DNA from: Amycolatopsis bullii
Lineage (GTDB): Bacteria; Actinomycetota; Actinomycetes; Mycobacteriales; Pseudonocardiaceae
Length of the DNA: 64,000 nt
Assembly: GCF_014654205.1 (NCBI RefSeq)
Contig: NZ_BNAW01000001.1
Span: 472,642 to 536,641 of the forward strand
Reading direction: 5' to 3'
Made by a program: the position numbers and the translations under genes. This document shows positions 39,729 through 49,032 of the stretch, piece after piece. Each line of letters begins with the position of its first letter. Position 1 is the first letter of the stretch. The notes below the pieces were generated by a model. That model did no database searches. It was not told where the DNA came from and saw only the letters and a list, made by a program, of their open reading frames with translations.

Positions 39729-40508
39729 ATGACTCAGCAGGTCCGCCTCGATCGTGACGGCGGGCTCGCCGTCCTGACCGTCGACGCTCCGCCGTTGAAC
39801 CTCTACACGGCTTCGCTGCAGTCTTCGCTGTCCTCGGCGATCGGCGAACTGGAGACCGAACCCGCGCGGGCGCTGCTGATCCGCGCCGAGGGCAAGATCG
39901 TCAGCGGCGGCGTCGACGTCTCCCTGTTCGACGCCCAGGGCTCGCCCGCCGAGGCGAAGGTGCTCTTCGACGAGATGCTGGCGGTGCCGGACCGGATCGC
40001 GGCGCTGCCGTTCCCGACCGTGTTCGCCGCGCACGGACTGTGCCTGACCTGGGCGTTCGAGGTCGCCGTGGCCTGCGACATCATTCTCGCGGCCTCGCGC
40101 GCGAAGTTCGGCCTGGTCGAGAAGGTGGTCGGCCTGACGCCGACCATGGGCGGCACCCAGCGGCTCGCGGCGCGGGCGGGCGTCGGGCGCGCCAAGGAGT
40201 TCGTGATGACCGGCGACACCTACGACGCCGCCACGCTCGAGCGCTGGAACGTCGTCAACCGGGTCCTGCCGGACGAGGGTTTCGATGATGCGGCGCGCGC
40301 GTTCGCGGCGAAGCTGGCCGAGGGACCGACCCGCGCCCACGCCGCGACCAAGCGCGTCCTCGACCACTTCGCCGTCGGCGGCGTCCCCGAGGCGAACGCC
40401 CACATCACGACGATCGCCGCCGAGCTGTTCGAGACCGAAGACCTCCGCGGCGCCGTGAAGTCGTTCCTCGCCGACGGACCGGGGAAGGCGACCTTCTCGG
40501 GACGTTAA
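39729..40508 (+). CDS. enoyl-CoA hydratase/isomerase family protein
   Basis: This 259-residue crotonase-fold protein shows the oxyanion-hole segments (VSGGVDVSLF near residue 60 and AAHGLCLTWAFEVAVACDIILAA near 105) and the downstream KFGLVEKVVGLTPTMGGTQRLA. In classical hydratases a glutamate sits in the second block; here it reads CLTWAFEVAVACD, so the exact reaction is uncertain. It starts two bases after the PaaX-like gene and is certainly co-transcribed. It probably acts on a CoA thioester in a catabolic route sensed by that regulator. Confidence 0.85.
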   Translation: MTQQVRLDRDGGLAVLTVDAPPLNLYTASLQSSLSSAIGELETEPARALLIRAEGKIVSGGVDVSLFDAQGSPAEAKVLFDEMLAVPDRIAALPFPTVFAAHGLCLTWAFEVAVACDIILAASRAKFGLVEKVVGLTPTMGGTQRLAARAGVGRAKEFVMTGDTYDAATLERWNVVNRVLPDEGFDDAARAFAAKLAEGPTRAHAATKRVLDHFAVGGVPEANAHITTIAAELFETEDLRGAVKSFLADGPGKATFSGR

Positions 40509-40574
40509 CCGTCCGTTCGGACACCGGTTGCCGCCGTTCGGGCGGGCGCGGTTCTCCTCGCACCGGGTTACATT

Positions 40575-40596
40575 CGATGTGGTCTAGACCACATCG
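40575..40596. promoter_or_regulatory. DasR-responsive element (dre) of the chitinase gene
   Basis: TGTGGTCTAGACCACA is the core of a perfect 22-bp palindrome centred between 40585 and 40586. It contains the TGGTCTAGACCA heart of the dre consensus bound by DasR, the GntR-family regulator of chitin and N-acetylglucosamine use in streptomycetes. It lies 31 bases upstream of the chitinase start, where a bound repressor would block transcription until aminosugar phosphates release it. Confidence 0.9.
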
Positions 40597-40627
40597 TCCC
40601 CCGCCTCGTGCCGCTTGGAGAACCGCC

Positions 40628-42883
40628 ATGAGACGCACTCCCGCACGACTACGCTCCGCACTCGCCGCCTTGCTCGTCGCACTCGGCGGCACCGCGGCGC
40701 TCGCGCCACCCGCCGCTGCCGCCGGTTCGCTGACCGCCACCCTGGCGATGAGCGGCACCACCGGCACGTACACCGTCGCCAACACCGGGACCGCCTCGGT
40801 GAGCAACTGGGCGATCACCTTCACGCTGCCCGCCGGCATCACCGCCTCGACGGGCGAAAACGGCACGGTGACCCAGAACGGCACCCAGGTCACGCTGACG
40901 CCCGCGTACTACATCGCGACGCTGGCACCGGGCCGGAACACCTACCCGTACAGCCCGACGTTCCGGCTCAGCTCCGTGGCGACGCCGACGCAGTGCCGCG
41001 TGGACAACGCCAACTGCGACGGTTCACCGGACACCCCACCGGGCGCGCCGGCGAACCTGCGGCTGGTCGCGAAGACGACGAAGTCGGTCGCGCTGGCGTG
41101 GAACGCTTCGGCTGCGGGTTCCCTTCCGGTGACCGGGTACGACGTCTACCAGGGGACTTCCCTGGCTGCTTCGGTGACCGGGACGAGCGCCACGGTCTCC
41201 GGGCTCGCGCCGGGCACGGCCTACTCGTTCACGGTGAAGGCCAAGGACGCCAAGGGAAACACCTCCCCGGCGAGTGCTGCGCTGGCCGTGACGACGAACA
41301 ACCCCGCCGACGACACACAGGCGCCGTCCGCGCCCACCGGGGTGCGCTCGACCGGCGCCGATTCCGGTAGCGTTTCGCTGGCCTGGACGGCGTCGACGGA
41401 CAACACGGGCGTGGTCAGCTACGACGTGTACCGCGGTTCGGTGCTCGCCACGACGGTGACCACGACGTCGGCCGTGGTGACCGGACTGGCACCGTCCACT
41501 TCGTACACGTTCACGGTCCGGGCCCGCGACGGCTACGACAACGTTTCGGCGCCGAGCGCCGCGGTGACCGCCCGGACCGGCGACATCGTCTCGGGCTACG
41601 CGAAGGTCGGGTACTTCGTGCAGTGGGGCATCTACGGGCGCCAGTACTTCGTCAAGAACCTGGAGACTTCCGGTGCGGCGGCGAAGCTGACGCACCTGCT
41701 GTACGCGTTCGAGAACATCGACCCGGTGAACCTGACCTGCCTGTCCGGGGTCACGAAGGGCACCACGGCCAACCCGCAGGACCCGAACCAGGGCGACGGC
41801 GCCGGTGACGCCGAGGCCGACTACTCGCGGCCGTTCTCGGCGGCGCAGTCGGTCGACGGCGTGGCCGACACCGGCTGGGAGTCGCTGCGCGGCAACTTCA
41901 ACCAGCTCAAGAAGCTCAAGGCGAAGCACCCGAACCTGAAGGTGCTGGTTTCGCTCGGCGGCTGGACGTATTCGAAGTACTTCTCGGACGTCGCGGCCAC
42001 CGACGCGTCACGCAAGAAGTTCGTCTCGTCCTGTGTGGACACGTGGCTCAAGGGCAACATCGCGCCCTACGGCGGCGCGGGCGGACCAGGCACCGCGGCG
42101 GGCATCTTCGACGGCATCGACCTCGACTGGGAGTGGCCGGCGAGCGGTGACGGGCACCCGGGCAACCACTGGAGCCCGAACGACAAGGACAACCTGACGG
42201 CGCTGATGGCGGAATTCCGCGCCCAGATGGACGCCTACGGCGCGACGACCGGCAAGCGGTACCAGCTGCACGCGTTCACGCCGGCGGACCCGGCGAAGGT
42301 CGCGTCCGGGTGGGACCTGTCGAAGGTGTTCAACTACCTGGACGTGGCGAACGTGCAGGGGTACGACTTCCACGGGTCGGGCAGCGACAACTCGTGGGAG
42401 CCGAACCGCACCGGCCACCAGGGCAACCTGTACGCCGACGCGGACGACCCGTACAACTTCCACTTCAGTGCGGAAAGCGCGATCAACGCGTACACGAACG
42501 CCGGCGTCGACCCCCGGCGGCTGACGCTCGGCCTGGCCTTCTACGGCCGCGGCTGGCAGGGCGTGGCCGACGGCGGCAAGAACGGCGAGTGGCAGTCGGC
42601 GACCGGAGCGGCGCCGGGCCAGTTCGCCGAGGAGGCGGGCACCCGCGGCTACGCGAACCTGGTGGCGAGCGTGCCGGGCTGCACGGTCCACCACGACACG
42701 GCTGCGGTGGCGACATCCTGCTACACGGGCAACGGCGGCCAGTGGTGGACGTTCGACGACGCGTGGTCGATCGGGCTGAAGATCACGTGGCTCAAGTCGC
42801 GCGGGCTCCTCGGCGTGATGGCGTGGGAGATGTCGGGTGACACCGGCGCGTTGATGAACGCGGTCAGCGCCGGGCTCGGCTGA
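40628..42883 (+). CDS. secreted GH18 chitinase with CBM2-like and two fibronectin III domains
   Basis: The 751-residue enzyme has a signal peptide (to about residue 35, ending PPAAAAG), an N-terminal CBM2-like binding domain (about 36-135), two fibronectin type III linkers (about 140-225 and 237-325) and a GH18 catalytic domain. The active-site motif is FDGIDLDWEWP (DxxDxDxE), with SLGGW and MAWEMSGD also present. It should hydrolyse chitin outside the cell. The ATG follows GGAG by seven bases. A perfect DasR site upstream gives induction by chitin breakdown products, and a 14-bp hairpin follows the gene. Confidence 0.95.
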   Translation: MRRTPARLRSALAALLVALGGTAALAPPAAAAGSLTATLAMSGTTGTYTVANTGTASVSNWAITFTLPAGITASTGENGTVTQNGTQVTLTPAYYIATLAPGRNTYPYSPTFRLSSVATPTQCRVDNANCDGSPDTPPGAPANLRLVAKTTKSVALAWNASAAGSLPVTGYDVYQGTSLAASVTGTSATVSGLAPGTAYSFTVKAKDAKGNTSPASAALAVTTNNPADDTQAPSAPTGVRSTGADSGSVSLAWTASTDNTGVVSYDVYRGSVLATTVTTTSAVVTGLAPSTSYTFTVRARDGYDNVSAPSAAVTARTGDIVSGYAKVGYFVQWGIYGRQYFVKNLETSGAAAKLTHLLYAFENIDPVNLTCLSGVTKGTTANPQDPNQGDGAGDAEADYSRPFSAAQSVDGVADTGWESLRGNFNQLKKLKAKHPNLKVLVSLGGWTYSKYFSDVAATDASRKKFVSSCVDTWLKGNIAPYGGAGGPGTAAGIFDGIDLDWEWPASGDGHPGNHWSPNDKDNLTALMAEFRAQMDAYGATTGKRYQLHAFTPADPAKVASGWDLSKVFNYLDVANVQGYDFHGSGSDNSWEPNRTGHQGNLYADADDPYNFHFSAESAINAYTNAGVDPRRLTLGLAFYGRGWQGVADGGKNGEWQSATGAAPGQFAEEAGTRGYANLVASVPGCTVHHDTAAVATSCYTGNGGQWWTFDDAWSIGLKITWLKSRGLLGVMAWEMSGDTGALMNAVSAGLG

Positions 42884-42892
42884 GGTTCTGTT

Positions 42893-42924
42893 CAGCCCGC
42901 TGAACGCTCCCGTTCAGCGGGCTG
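42893..42924 (+). terminator. intrinsic terminator after the chitinase
   Basis: A perfect 14-bp stem (CAGCCCGCTGAACG with its complement) and a CTCC loop start nine bases after the chitinase stop. The rest of the gap to the tRNA gene (to 43202) shows no credible gene. Confidence 0.85.
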
Positions 42925-43202
42925 GACACACTGAGCCGACTCCCGGCAGCGTCAACGACCGGGGCGGGCCAGCTCCTACACGAAGACGCGATCCGACCTA
43001 CCAAGGACACATATCCGGGCTGGCCGAATTCGAGCCGTTTCGCAACGATGCTGCGCAATCACATGGCGACCTGACCCACGCAAGCAACCCGACCTGATCT
43101 TGCCAGCCCTGTTTTCGCAGGTCAGAGAGACAGAGGACCCTGGTTACAGGGCCGTTCGGCGGGCACGCTAAAGTACTTCCACGCACTCAGGGAGTGCGAG
43201 TC

Positions 43203-43277
<75 letters not shown>

Positions 43278-43278
43278 G

Positions 43279-43334
43279 GACACAGAAGCCGCTTGGCTTG
43301 GGTGAAAGCCCAGGTCGGGCGGCTTCGTTGTGTC
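43279..43334 (+). terminator. structured hairpin downstream of tRNA-Pro
   Basis: Arms GACACA/TGTGTC and GAAGCCGC/GCGGCTTC enclose a GC-rich loop with a further small stem. This element-encoded hairpin probably terminates the tRNA transcript and insulates the element, replacing the original terminator now at 54864. Confidence 0.65.
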
Positions 43335-43373
43335 AGACCACAAAGTACGCTCACCGCCCGCATCCGTGAGCAT

Positions 43374-43391
43374 GGGGACCACTTGGGGACC
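43374..43391 (+). other. left candidate integrase/excisionase arm site
   Basis: Two GGGGACC heptamers start 11 bases apart (43374 and 43385), beginning 97 bases from the attL core. The same pair with the same spacing occurs 97 bases inside attR at 54702-54719, which argues for arm-type binding sites. Confidence 0.6.
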
Positions 43392-43551
43392 GCAGCCCGC
43401 CGCGACGGGCGCCGCGTCGACTCGCTAGCAGCACTCCCACAAGAATCCATCCTGACGCTGATCACCGATCTCACGAAACCTGCTGTAGATTGACCGCGCC
43501 CCTGCGGCCCGAGGTGCTGATATCACTTCGGACCGCAGGGGCTTCGATCGT

Positions 43552-43716
43552 TCAGTAAACGATCTTGGCTCCGCCAGCCTGGTTGACGATGGACTGGGCG
43601 GCAGAAACAGCGTCCGACTGGTTCCAGTAACGCTCACTGGTTGCCAGCACCTTGTGGTTGACCGAGTTGATCGTGAAATACCACTGGTTGCCGCTGGCGA
43701 GGATGCGAATAGTCAT
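43552..43716 (-). CDS. small DUF1508/YegP-like protein
   Basis: This 54-residue protein (start MTIRILASGNQWYFTINSV) resembles a single DUF1508 repeat: a short strand pair, then VLATSERYWNQSDAVSAAQSIV. The family is of unknown function; YegP-type proteins carry two such units. It lies alone near attL, between the tRNA and the integrase, so it is an accessory element gene. Ribosome site is weak. It is less GC-rich than the host genes. Confidence 0.65.
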   Translation of the reverse strand: MTIRILASGNQWYFTINSVNHKVLATSERYWNQSDAVSAAQSIVNQAGGAKIVY

Positions 43717-44066
43717 CGAACTGATCTTTCTATGCGTTGTGATCACGCAACGTGTCGTTGCGCTCAATGGACGGTAGCTCACCTGAACTTCATGCCGCAA
43801 CCCACCAAACACTACATATGGCTAATTACGGATCTGCAAGTTGGCACATCTAGGGTTCTGAAAGGTAAGGCAACCCTTCAAGTCTTATGAAATTTCAAAC
43901 ATTAAGCTTCAACATGGCTACCGTAAGTGAATGTCTTACGTTGTCGTTTGACAACCCTTGCCTAACCTCTCCGAATTTGTTTAGTTCCCCAAACAAAAAA
44001 GGTTCACTCTTCTGGGTCTTTACGGTGTGCCTCGTTGCGATTGGGCCCTAGATCATCGTTTCACGA
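43717..44066. other. AT-rich intergenic segment near attL, no gene
   Basis: This 350-base gap is visibly poorer in GC than the neighbouring genes. It contains small inverted repeats such as CGTAAG/CTTACG and GTTGTC/GACAAC around 43921-43965 and a CAAACAAAAAAGG run. It could hold the promoter of the small gene, excisionase sites or a replication feature; none can be proved. Confidence 0.4.
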
Positions 44067-45269
44067 TCAGTAAACGGCGCGTAGCTGGTTGTGTCTGGGT
44101 GATCGCAGATGCCGGGTCAACAGTTCCCCAGCATTCGTTACGGATTGCCGGTCTGGATGGAGGTACCGCTGCGTCGTAGACAACGAGCCGTGCCCCGCGA
44201 TCTTCCGAAGGTGGTGCACCGGCACGCCCGCGTCCGCCATCCAAGTCAGGCCCGTGTGCCTGAGGTCGTGACGCCGCAGGTGGTCGTACCCGAGCTTTGC
44301 CACTACCTCGTCCCACACCGTCGCGTCTCGCAGCACGGCAGTCGTGATTCGGCCACCGCGTGGCCCCTTGAACAGCCGACCGTCCGGGTCGTTGTCGGCG
44401 AGTGCGATACGCCGCCGAACCAGCTCCCGGATGTCCTCGATCAGCGGCACCGTCCGAGCCCGCTTGCCCTTCGTCCCCTTGTCCACCAGCCCACCAGGTG
44501 ACGGCGTCGTCTGCCGGCGAACCGTCCAGGTCCACGACGAGGTGTCGATATCCCCCACCCGACAGCCCGAGACTTCCCCAATCCGAGCCGCTGTGCAGGC
44601 GGCGAACAGAACCACGTCACCCCAACCCCGGTACTCCCCCGACGACCGCGCCACCAGAGCATCAGCCAGCGTCGTGAGCGAGATCCAGTCAGGCAGCGCC
44701 AGCGACCGCGGATCGTCCAACTCGTCCTCGGCGCGCTTGTACTCCTGCTGCCAGCCGGTCACCCGGGCTGGGTTCCGGTCGATGATACCGTCCCGAAGGG
44801 CCTGCTCCATGACTCTGACCAGCACCGCGATGCTGTTCTTCACCGTCGACCGGCTGCACTCGTCCGCGATCCACGCGTGCACCGCTCGGTCGACTGCCCC
44901 GTTCGTGATCATGTTGACCGGCAGGTGCCCCAGCGTAGGGACGACCCGCTTCCGCCAGCCGGCCAAGTATGGATCGGTGGTCTTTGCCTCCAGCCCACGC
45001 AGGGCGAACGTCATGTTCGTCGTCCCGTAGTCGGCCAGCCTCATCGTCGCCGTGTTCGGATCGACGCCCTGAGCGGCGGCGCGCTCCATCCGGATGATCC
45101 AGTCGCGGGCGTCGTCCTCGGACGCGAACGCCTCCGACTTGCTCGGACGTTTCTTCGTCACCGGGTCGATCCACCGCACCCGAGCGCGGTACGGGCTGGC
45201 CCGGCCAGGCCGATATTCGACATCGGACGACAACGAGACGCCGAGCGGCAGACGCACATCACCCGCCAT
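44067..45269 (-). CDS. AICE tyrosine site-specific integrase
   Basis: The 400-residue recombinase has an N-terminal arm-binding/AP2-like part (RARVRWIDPVTKKRPSKSEAF), a SAM-like core-binding domain and a C-terminal catalytic domain. Catalytic residues are visible: Arg in AARIGEVSG, His-x-x-Arg in RHDLRHTGLTW, and Tyr in TTQRYLHPD. It should integrate the element into, and with Xis excise it from, the 43-bp site in tRNA-Pro next to it. The ATG at 45269 overlaps the excisionase stop (TGATG), giving coupled expression. Confidence 0.95.
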   Translation of the reverse strand: MAGDVRLPLGVSLSSDVEYRPGRASPYRARVRWIDPVTKKRPSKSEAFASEDDARDWIIRMERAAAQGVDPNTATMRLADYGTTNMTFALRGLEAKTTDPYLAGWRKRVVPTLGHLPVNMITNGAVDRAVHAWIADECSRSTVKNSIAVLVRVMEQALRDGIIDRNPARVTGWQQEYKRAEDELDDPRSLALPDWISLTTLADALVARSSGEYRGWGDVVLFAACTAARIGEVSGCRVGDIDTSSWTWTVRRQTTPSPGGLVDKGTKGKRARTVPLIEDIRELVRRRIALADNDPDGRLFKGPRGGRITTAVLRDATVWDEVVAKLGYDHLRRHDLRHTGLTWMADAGVPVHHLRKIAGHGSLSTTQRYLHPDRQSVTNAGELLTRHLRSPRHNQLRAVY

Positions 45270-45487
45270 CACGCCGCCGCCTGACCTGGATCAACGCGCT
45301 TGCTCCGGAGCCATGCTTCAACGTCCGACGCGCTGTACACCGTCACCCGCTCGGACAGCTGCACGAAGGCCGGCCCCTGCGGCGGCCGGGAGGTCCGCCA
45401 CCTGCGAACAGTCGACGGGTCAACGCCGAGTAGGGCGCCTAACTCCTCGGTAGTGAGCCACCGCCCATCCACCAGACGTAGTTCCAT
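45269..45487 (-). CDS. excisionase (Xis), MerR-like helix-turn-helix
   Basis: The 72-residue protein is a typical AICE excisionase: WLTTEELGALLGVDPSTVRRWRTS is the DNA-recognition helix-turn-helix, followed by a wing and SASDVEAWLRSKRV. It bends DNA at attL/attR to direct Int to excision. ATG 45487 follows GGGGAG by five bases. It is coupled to the integrase by a one-base overlap and lies just downstream of the replication gene. Confidence 0.92.
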   Translation of the reverse strand: MELRLVDGRWLTTEELGALLGVDPSTVRRWRTSRPPQGPAFVQLSERVTVYSASDVEAWLRSKRVDPGQAAA

Positions 45488-45500
45488 GTCCACTCCCCTC

Positions 45501-47096
45501 TCAGGCCGCGAGTCCAGTTGCCGAAGTTTCTGGAGGTCTCTCCGCCGCCAGTAGCGCCCGGTCGTACTCGGCTTTCCATGTGATCCGTTCCGCGATCGCC
45601 CGCATCACGAGGTGCGGCCGGGGCGGGACCTGCGGGTCTCCGGGCTCGACCTTCCGCCACACCTGCTGTGACCGGTCGACCTCCGGCTTCTCGATCCCGA
45701 CCGCCGTGAGCGCCTGCAGCACGAACGCCCGCCGGTCGGCCTTGTGGTCGACAAGGGTCTTGCCCGACCACTTCCGCGAGACCAGGACACGGCGACCGGG
45801 CAGCCCGAGCGTGCTCCGGCGGTGAGCCCGGCCTTTGCAGTGCCCCGGAGTGGTCTTGCCCGTGACACCCTTGGGTTGAACGCCATAGAGCAGCCAGACC
45901 GCGCAGCGCGGCGAACACGGCGTGACCGACAGCTCGGCATGGAGCCGGTCGTGGTGATCGGCCTGGGCCGCGCTGTAGGCCTTGACCACTTCGCCGGTGG
46001 ACTTGGTGAGGTACTTGGTCAGGTAGCCGATGTGGCGGCCGGCCTCTTCGGTGCCGCCGAGGATGCCCTTCGAGTGCACCTGGCGGCCGAACGTGACGAC
46101 GTGCGCCGGGTGCTCGACGGCCTCCACCGCGTCGTCCCACCGGGTCAGCGGCTGACGCGTCTCCGGGTCGACGAAGCCGGTATCCGGGCCGTCCCAGACC
46201 GGGAGCCGGTCGGCGTAGACGATCTCTTCATGGGACGGCCACCAGACCTGGTGGTAGGTGGCTTCGGTGACCTGGCGGATCACGTCGTGCGGTACCGAGC
46301 CTCGGATGGCGGCGTGCAGGTGCGGAGCGGCCCGACGCTGCGGCTCGACCGTGGCGAAGTACTGCGCGTCCCAGCCGACGACCCGGCGGAGGTTCTGCCA
46401 CCAGCGGTCCACCAGGGCGGAGAAGTGCACGGCGTCCCGAGCCGCCCGCCGGTAGTCATACCGGGCCGGGTCGACCGGGGCACCATCACCGCGAACCGGC
46501 CCATAGGTGTCGCAGGTCAGCGTCACGAACATCGACGGCCGGAACTTCCCCGCGAACTCCCGCCCGACCGTCGTCTTCGCCACCTTCCGCCGAGGCAGGT
46601 TCGGAGCATCCTGCCGACGACGAGTCGACCGCTTCACCGCCCGCTTCGTAGGCACGTCGACCGATGGCAGGCGACCGCGCATCCCGAGTTGCCGAAGTTC
46701 CGCGTCAACCCCGGCAACCTCCTGCCGCAGTTCCTCAGCCTCCGCCTGGTCGTGCTCGACCACCTCCCGGTACGCCGCCACCAGGTCCGCCCGATAGGTC
46801 AGCAGCTCCTTGTGATCCTCCGAGGGCGGCTCAGCGGGGAGGACTGGTTCTTCGGTCATGTGCCAGCCCTCGCGGCACTGGGCCTGCCGCAACGCCTTCG
46901 CCTTCCGCGCGCACGGCAGGCACACCGATTCCACGGTGGAGCCGCAGGGGACCGGGACGTAGCGGAGTTCGCCGGTCGTGGTGTCGCCGACCTCCATGGT
47001 GAAGGGCCGGACGCAGACGCCGTGCTTCTCCGCCGTCGCCCGGATCACGTCGGCAGCCAGCGGGGTCCGCATCCGCTCGGCGCGTGTGTCGCTCAT
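45501..47096 (-). CDS. RepSA-type rolling-circle replication initiator
   Basis: The 531-residue protein resembles the RepSA initiator of pSAM2-type elements. It has an N-terminal cysteine cluster (CLPCARKAKALRQAQC, near residue 60), a basic linker, and the HUH-like signature APHLHAAIRGSVP, with HIGYLTKYLTKS downstream. The candidate catalytic tyrosine could not be assigned by eye. It should nick the excised circle at the element's origin and start replication, which in these elements is needed for transfer and maintenance. Its ATG overlaps the upstream gene's stop (TGATG). Confidence 0.88.
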   Translation of the reverse strand: MSDTRAERMRTPLAADVIRATAEKHGVCVRPFTMEVGDTTTGELRYVPVPCGSTVESVCLPCARKAKALRQAQCREGWHMTEEPVLPAEPPSEDHKELLTYRADLVAAYREVVEHDQAEAEELRQEVAGVDAELRQLGMRGRLPSVDVPTKRAVKRSTRRRQDAPNLPRRKVAKTTVGREFAGKFRPSMFVTLTCDTYGPVRGDGAPVDPARYDYRRAARDAVHFSALVDRWWQNLRRVVGWDAQYFATVEPQRRAAPHLHAAIRGSVPHDVIRQVTEATYHQVWWPSHEEIVYADRLPVWDGPDTGFVDPETRQPLTRWDDAVEAVEHPAHVVTFGRQVHSKGILGGTEEAGRHIGYLTKYLTKSTGEVVKAYSAAQADHHDRLHAELSVTPCSPRCAVWLLYGVQPKGVTGKTTPGHCKGRAHRRSTLGLPGRRVLVSRKWSGKTLVDHKADRRAFVLQALTAVGIEKPEVDRSQQVWRKVEPGDPQVPPRPHLVMRAIAERITWKAEYDRALLAAERPPETSATGLAA

Positions 47097-47482
47097 CAGG
47101 CCGCCACCTCCCCGGGCGAAGACCAGCCACGCAGCAGATAGACGGGCATGTCCTGCTTCACTCCCGCCGGGAGGTCCGGAAACACGCTCGGTTCGAACCG
47201 CACCACACCGAACACCAGGACGGGAATGCCGCATGGGGTCCGGCCAGTGATCGATAGGTGCACCCACTTGCCGTCGCACAAGCGCCACAGCCGCGCCGAC
47301 ACATCCTCGAGGGTCTGCGTCCACACCACCAGCGCCCGGGAGACCTCCGGCAGACCGTCCACGTCGAGCTGGACGGTGATCGGGCTGGACCAGGCGTTGA
47401 CGTCGACCGACGCGGCTGGCGGCAGCTGATGTGAGTCGAGGTGGTCGCGGATGGCGTCGAGGAAGATCATCAGCCGGTTCAC
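47096..47482 (-). CDS. hypothetical AICE protein between rep and traB
   Basis: This 128-residue protein of unknown function is mostly beta-strand and soluble (ITVQLDVDGLPEVSRALVVWTQTL, LVFGVVRFEP). It is locked into the operon by GTGA and TGATG overlaps on both sides, so it belongs to the core transfer/replication unit and not to cargo. I do not recognise a family. Confidence 0.8.
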   Translation of the reverse strand: MNRLMIFLDAIRDHLDSHQLPPAASVDVNAWSSPITVQLDVDGLPEVSRALVVWTQTLEDVSARLWRLCDGKWVHLSITGRTPCGIPVLVFGVVRFEPSVFPDLPAGVKQDMPVYLLRGWSSPGEVAA

Positions 47483-49032
47483 GCGGCCACCCCCTCACTG
47501 CCGTGTCGCAGATCCGCGACACCCCCGTTGGTCACGTACGCCTCCAGCGCCTTGACCGTGGCGTCGGAGACCCACCCGGCCCGGATGCGCAGCGGCTCGC
47601 GGATGCCCTCGCCCCACACGTAGCCGACGCCGGCCTCTGAGTCGCCGATGCGGTTGGCCCACGCCCCACGCTCATACGCGCCGTCACCGAGGACCATCCC
47701 GACGTGCGTCTTGGACGTGACCCGCAGGCATACGCGCCGGGTGAATAGCTCCCGGACCGGGACGGTGTCTTTGGTGGGCTCCTGCACATAGCCACGGACC
47801 GAGATCCCCAACGCCCGACCCTGGGTGGTCAGGAGCGCAACGCGTTCCACAATGGCCTCACGGGTCTTGCGGTCGGTGTACTTGGTCAGCGCGCCGATCT
47901 CGTCGAACTCCAGCAGCTCCAACGGATACTCCGTCGACACCGGGATAGTCCGCAGCCGACCGGCGAACGCGCGCTTGCGGGATTCCATCTCCTCCACCAG
48001 GCCGTCAAGCAGCTCGACGGCGTCTTTCCCGCTGACCGCGTAGCGGGAGAAGATTCCACGCCCGTAGGCCAGCTCCATGCCCTTGGGGTCGATCCCGGAC
48101 ATGCGCACCACGCCGGCCCGAATCGCCGAGACCGCCGCCACGAGTGGACACCACATCACCGAGTTCTTGCCCGCACCCGACGCACCAGCAGTCAGGCAGT
48201 GCGCACCCGACCCCAGCAGCGGCACCCGCCAGTCACGCCCGTACTCGGTCCGCCCCGCCCAGACGTTGCGCAGGTCCACACCGGTCGAGTCGACGCCGTC
48301 CGGAACCTGGGGGCCGGCCACACCTCCGGCGAGCAGGTCGCGGCGCTGGAAGTCGATCGACACGACGTTGGGGGCCAGCTCGCGGACCTGGCAGCGAGCG
48401 ACCTTCCTCGCAACGGCCAGCGCCCGGGCGGCCTCGTCGAAGTCCTCCGGCTTCTGCCCGGCCACCAGCTCCACCCGCACCTCATCCCACGACGCGCCCG
48501 ACCGCACGCCGAGCACCTTGGGCAGCCGCGCGTTCGGCCGGTTCGACGTCGAGCGGGACAGCGCGCGTCGACGACCGACGAGGTTCACGTTCACCACCAG
48601 CGGCAGCGCCTCATCCCGCACCGACAGGCCACAGGCGTGCAGCCACTCCGGCAGCTTCCGCCCGTAGACCACCCACCGCGCCCACCACGAGCGCAGGAAC
48701 CGCCCGCACCACTGATCAAACGAGACGGCGTCGATCGCCCACCACGTGAACAGGAGCACCGCGACGCTGCCGAGGGTGATCATCAGGGACAGCCAGCCGA
48801 GCAGCGCACACCAGCCGTAGACCGCGATCACGGCGAGGCTGGTCCGCCACCGCGTCACCACCTGCGCGAGCATCCACACGACCGCCTTGCACAGCCACCA
48901 GAGGGCCACGAACACGACGGCCGCCGCAGCCAAGCCTTCGACCACGGTCGCCAGGGCACGACCGATCTTGTGCAGCATCCACACGCCGAGTCCTAGCCCA
49001 GCCAGGGCCACTACCGCGAAGCCGGGAGTCAT
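47479..49032 (-). CDS. TraB/FtsK-type conjugative DNA translocase
   Basis: The 517-residue protein has three or four N-terminal membrane segments (GFAVVALAGLGLGVWML, AAAVVFVALWWLCKAVVWML and SLAVIAVYGWCALLGWLSLM) and a C-terminal FtsK/SpoIIIE motor. Walker A reads GASGAGKNS and Walker B ELLEFDEIGAL. In actinomycete conjugation a single hexameric TraB moves double-stranded DNA between mycelial cells after recognising short clt repeats. The start at 49032 is fixed by overlap with a small cysteine-rich gene; upstream in-frame sequence belongs to that gene's other frame. Confidence 0.93.
   Translation of the reverse strand: MTPGFAVVALAGLGLGVWMLHKIGRALATVVEGLAAAAVVFVALWWLCKAVVWMLAQVVTRWRTSLAVIAVYGWCALLGWLSLMITLGSVAVLLFTWWAIDAVSFDQWCGRFLRSWWARWVVYGRKLPEWLHACGLSVRDEALPLVVNVNLVGRRRALSRSTSNRPNARLPKVLGVRSGASWDEVRVELVAGQKPEDFDEAARALAVARKVARCQVRELAPNVVSIDFQRRDLLAGGVAGPQVPDGVDSTGVDLRNVWAGRTEYGRDWRVPLLGSGAHCLTAGASGAGKNSVMWCPLVAAVSAIRAGVVRMSGIDPKGMELAYGRGIFSRYAVSGKDAVELLDGLVEEMESRKRAFAGRLRTIPVSTEYPLELLEFDEIGALTKYTDRKTREAIVERVALLTTQGRALGISVRGYVQEPTKDTVPVRELFTRRVCLRVTSKTHVGMVLGDGAYERGAWANRIGDSEAGVGYVWGEGIREPLRIRAGWVSDATVKALEAYVTNGGVADLRHGSEGVAA

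Noticed and set aside
42998..43186. Small open frame upstream of tRNA-Pro
   Set aside because: It has no ribosome site or recognisable features and runs through the tRNA promoter region on the opposite strand.
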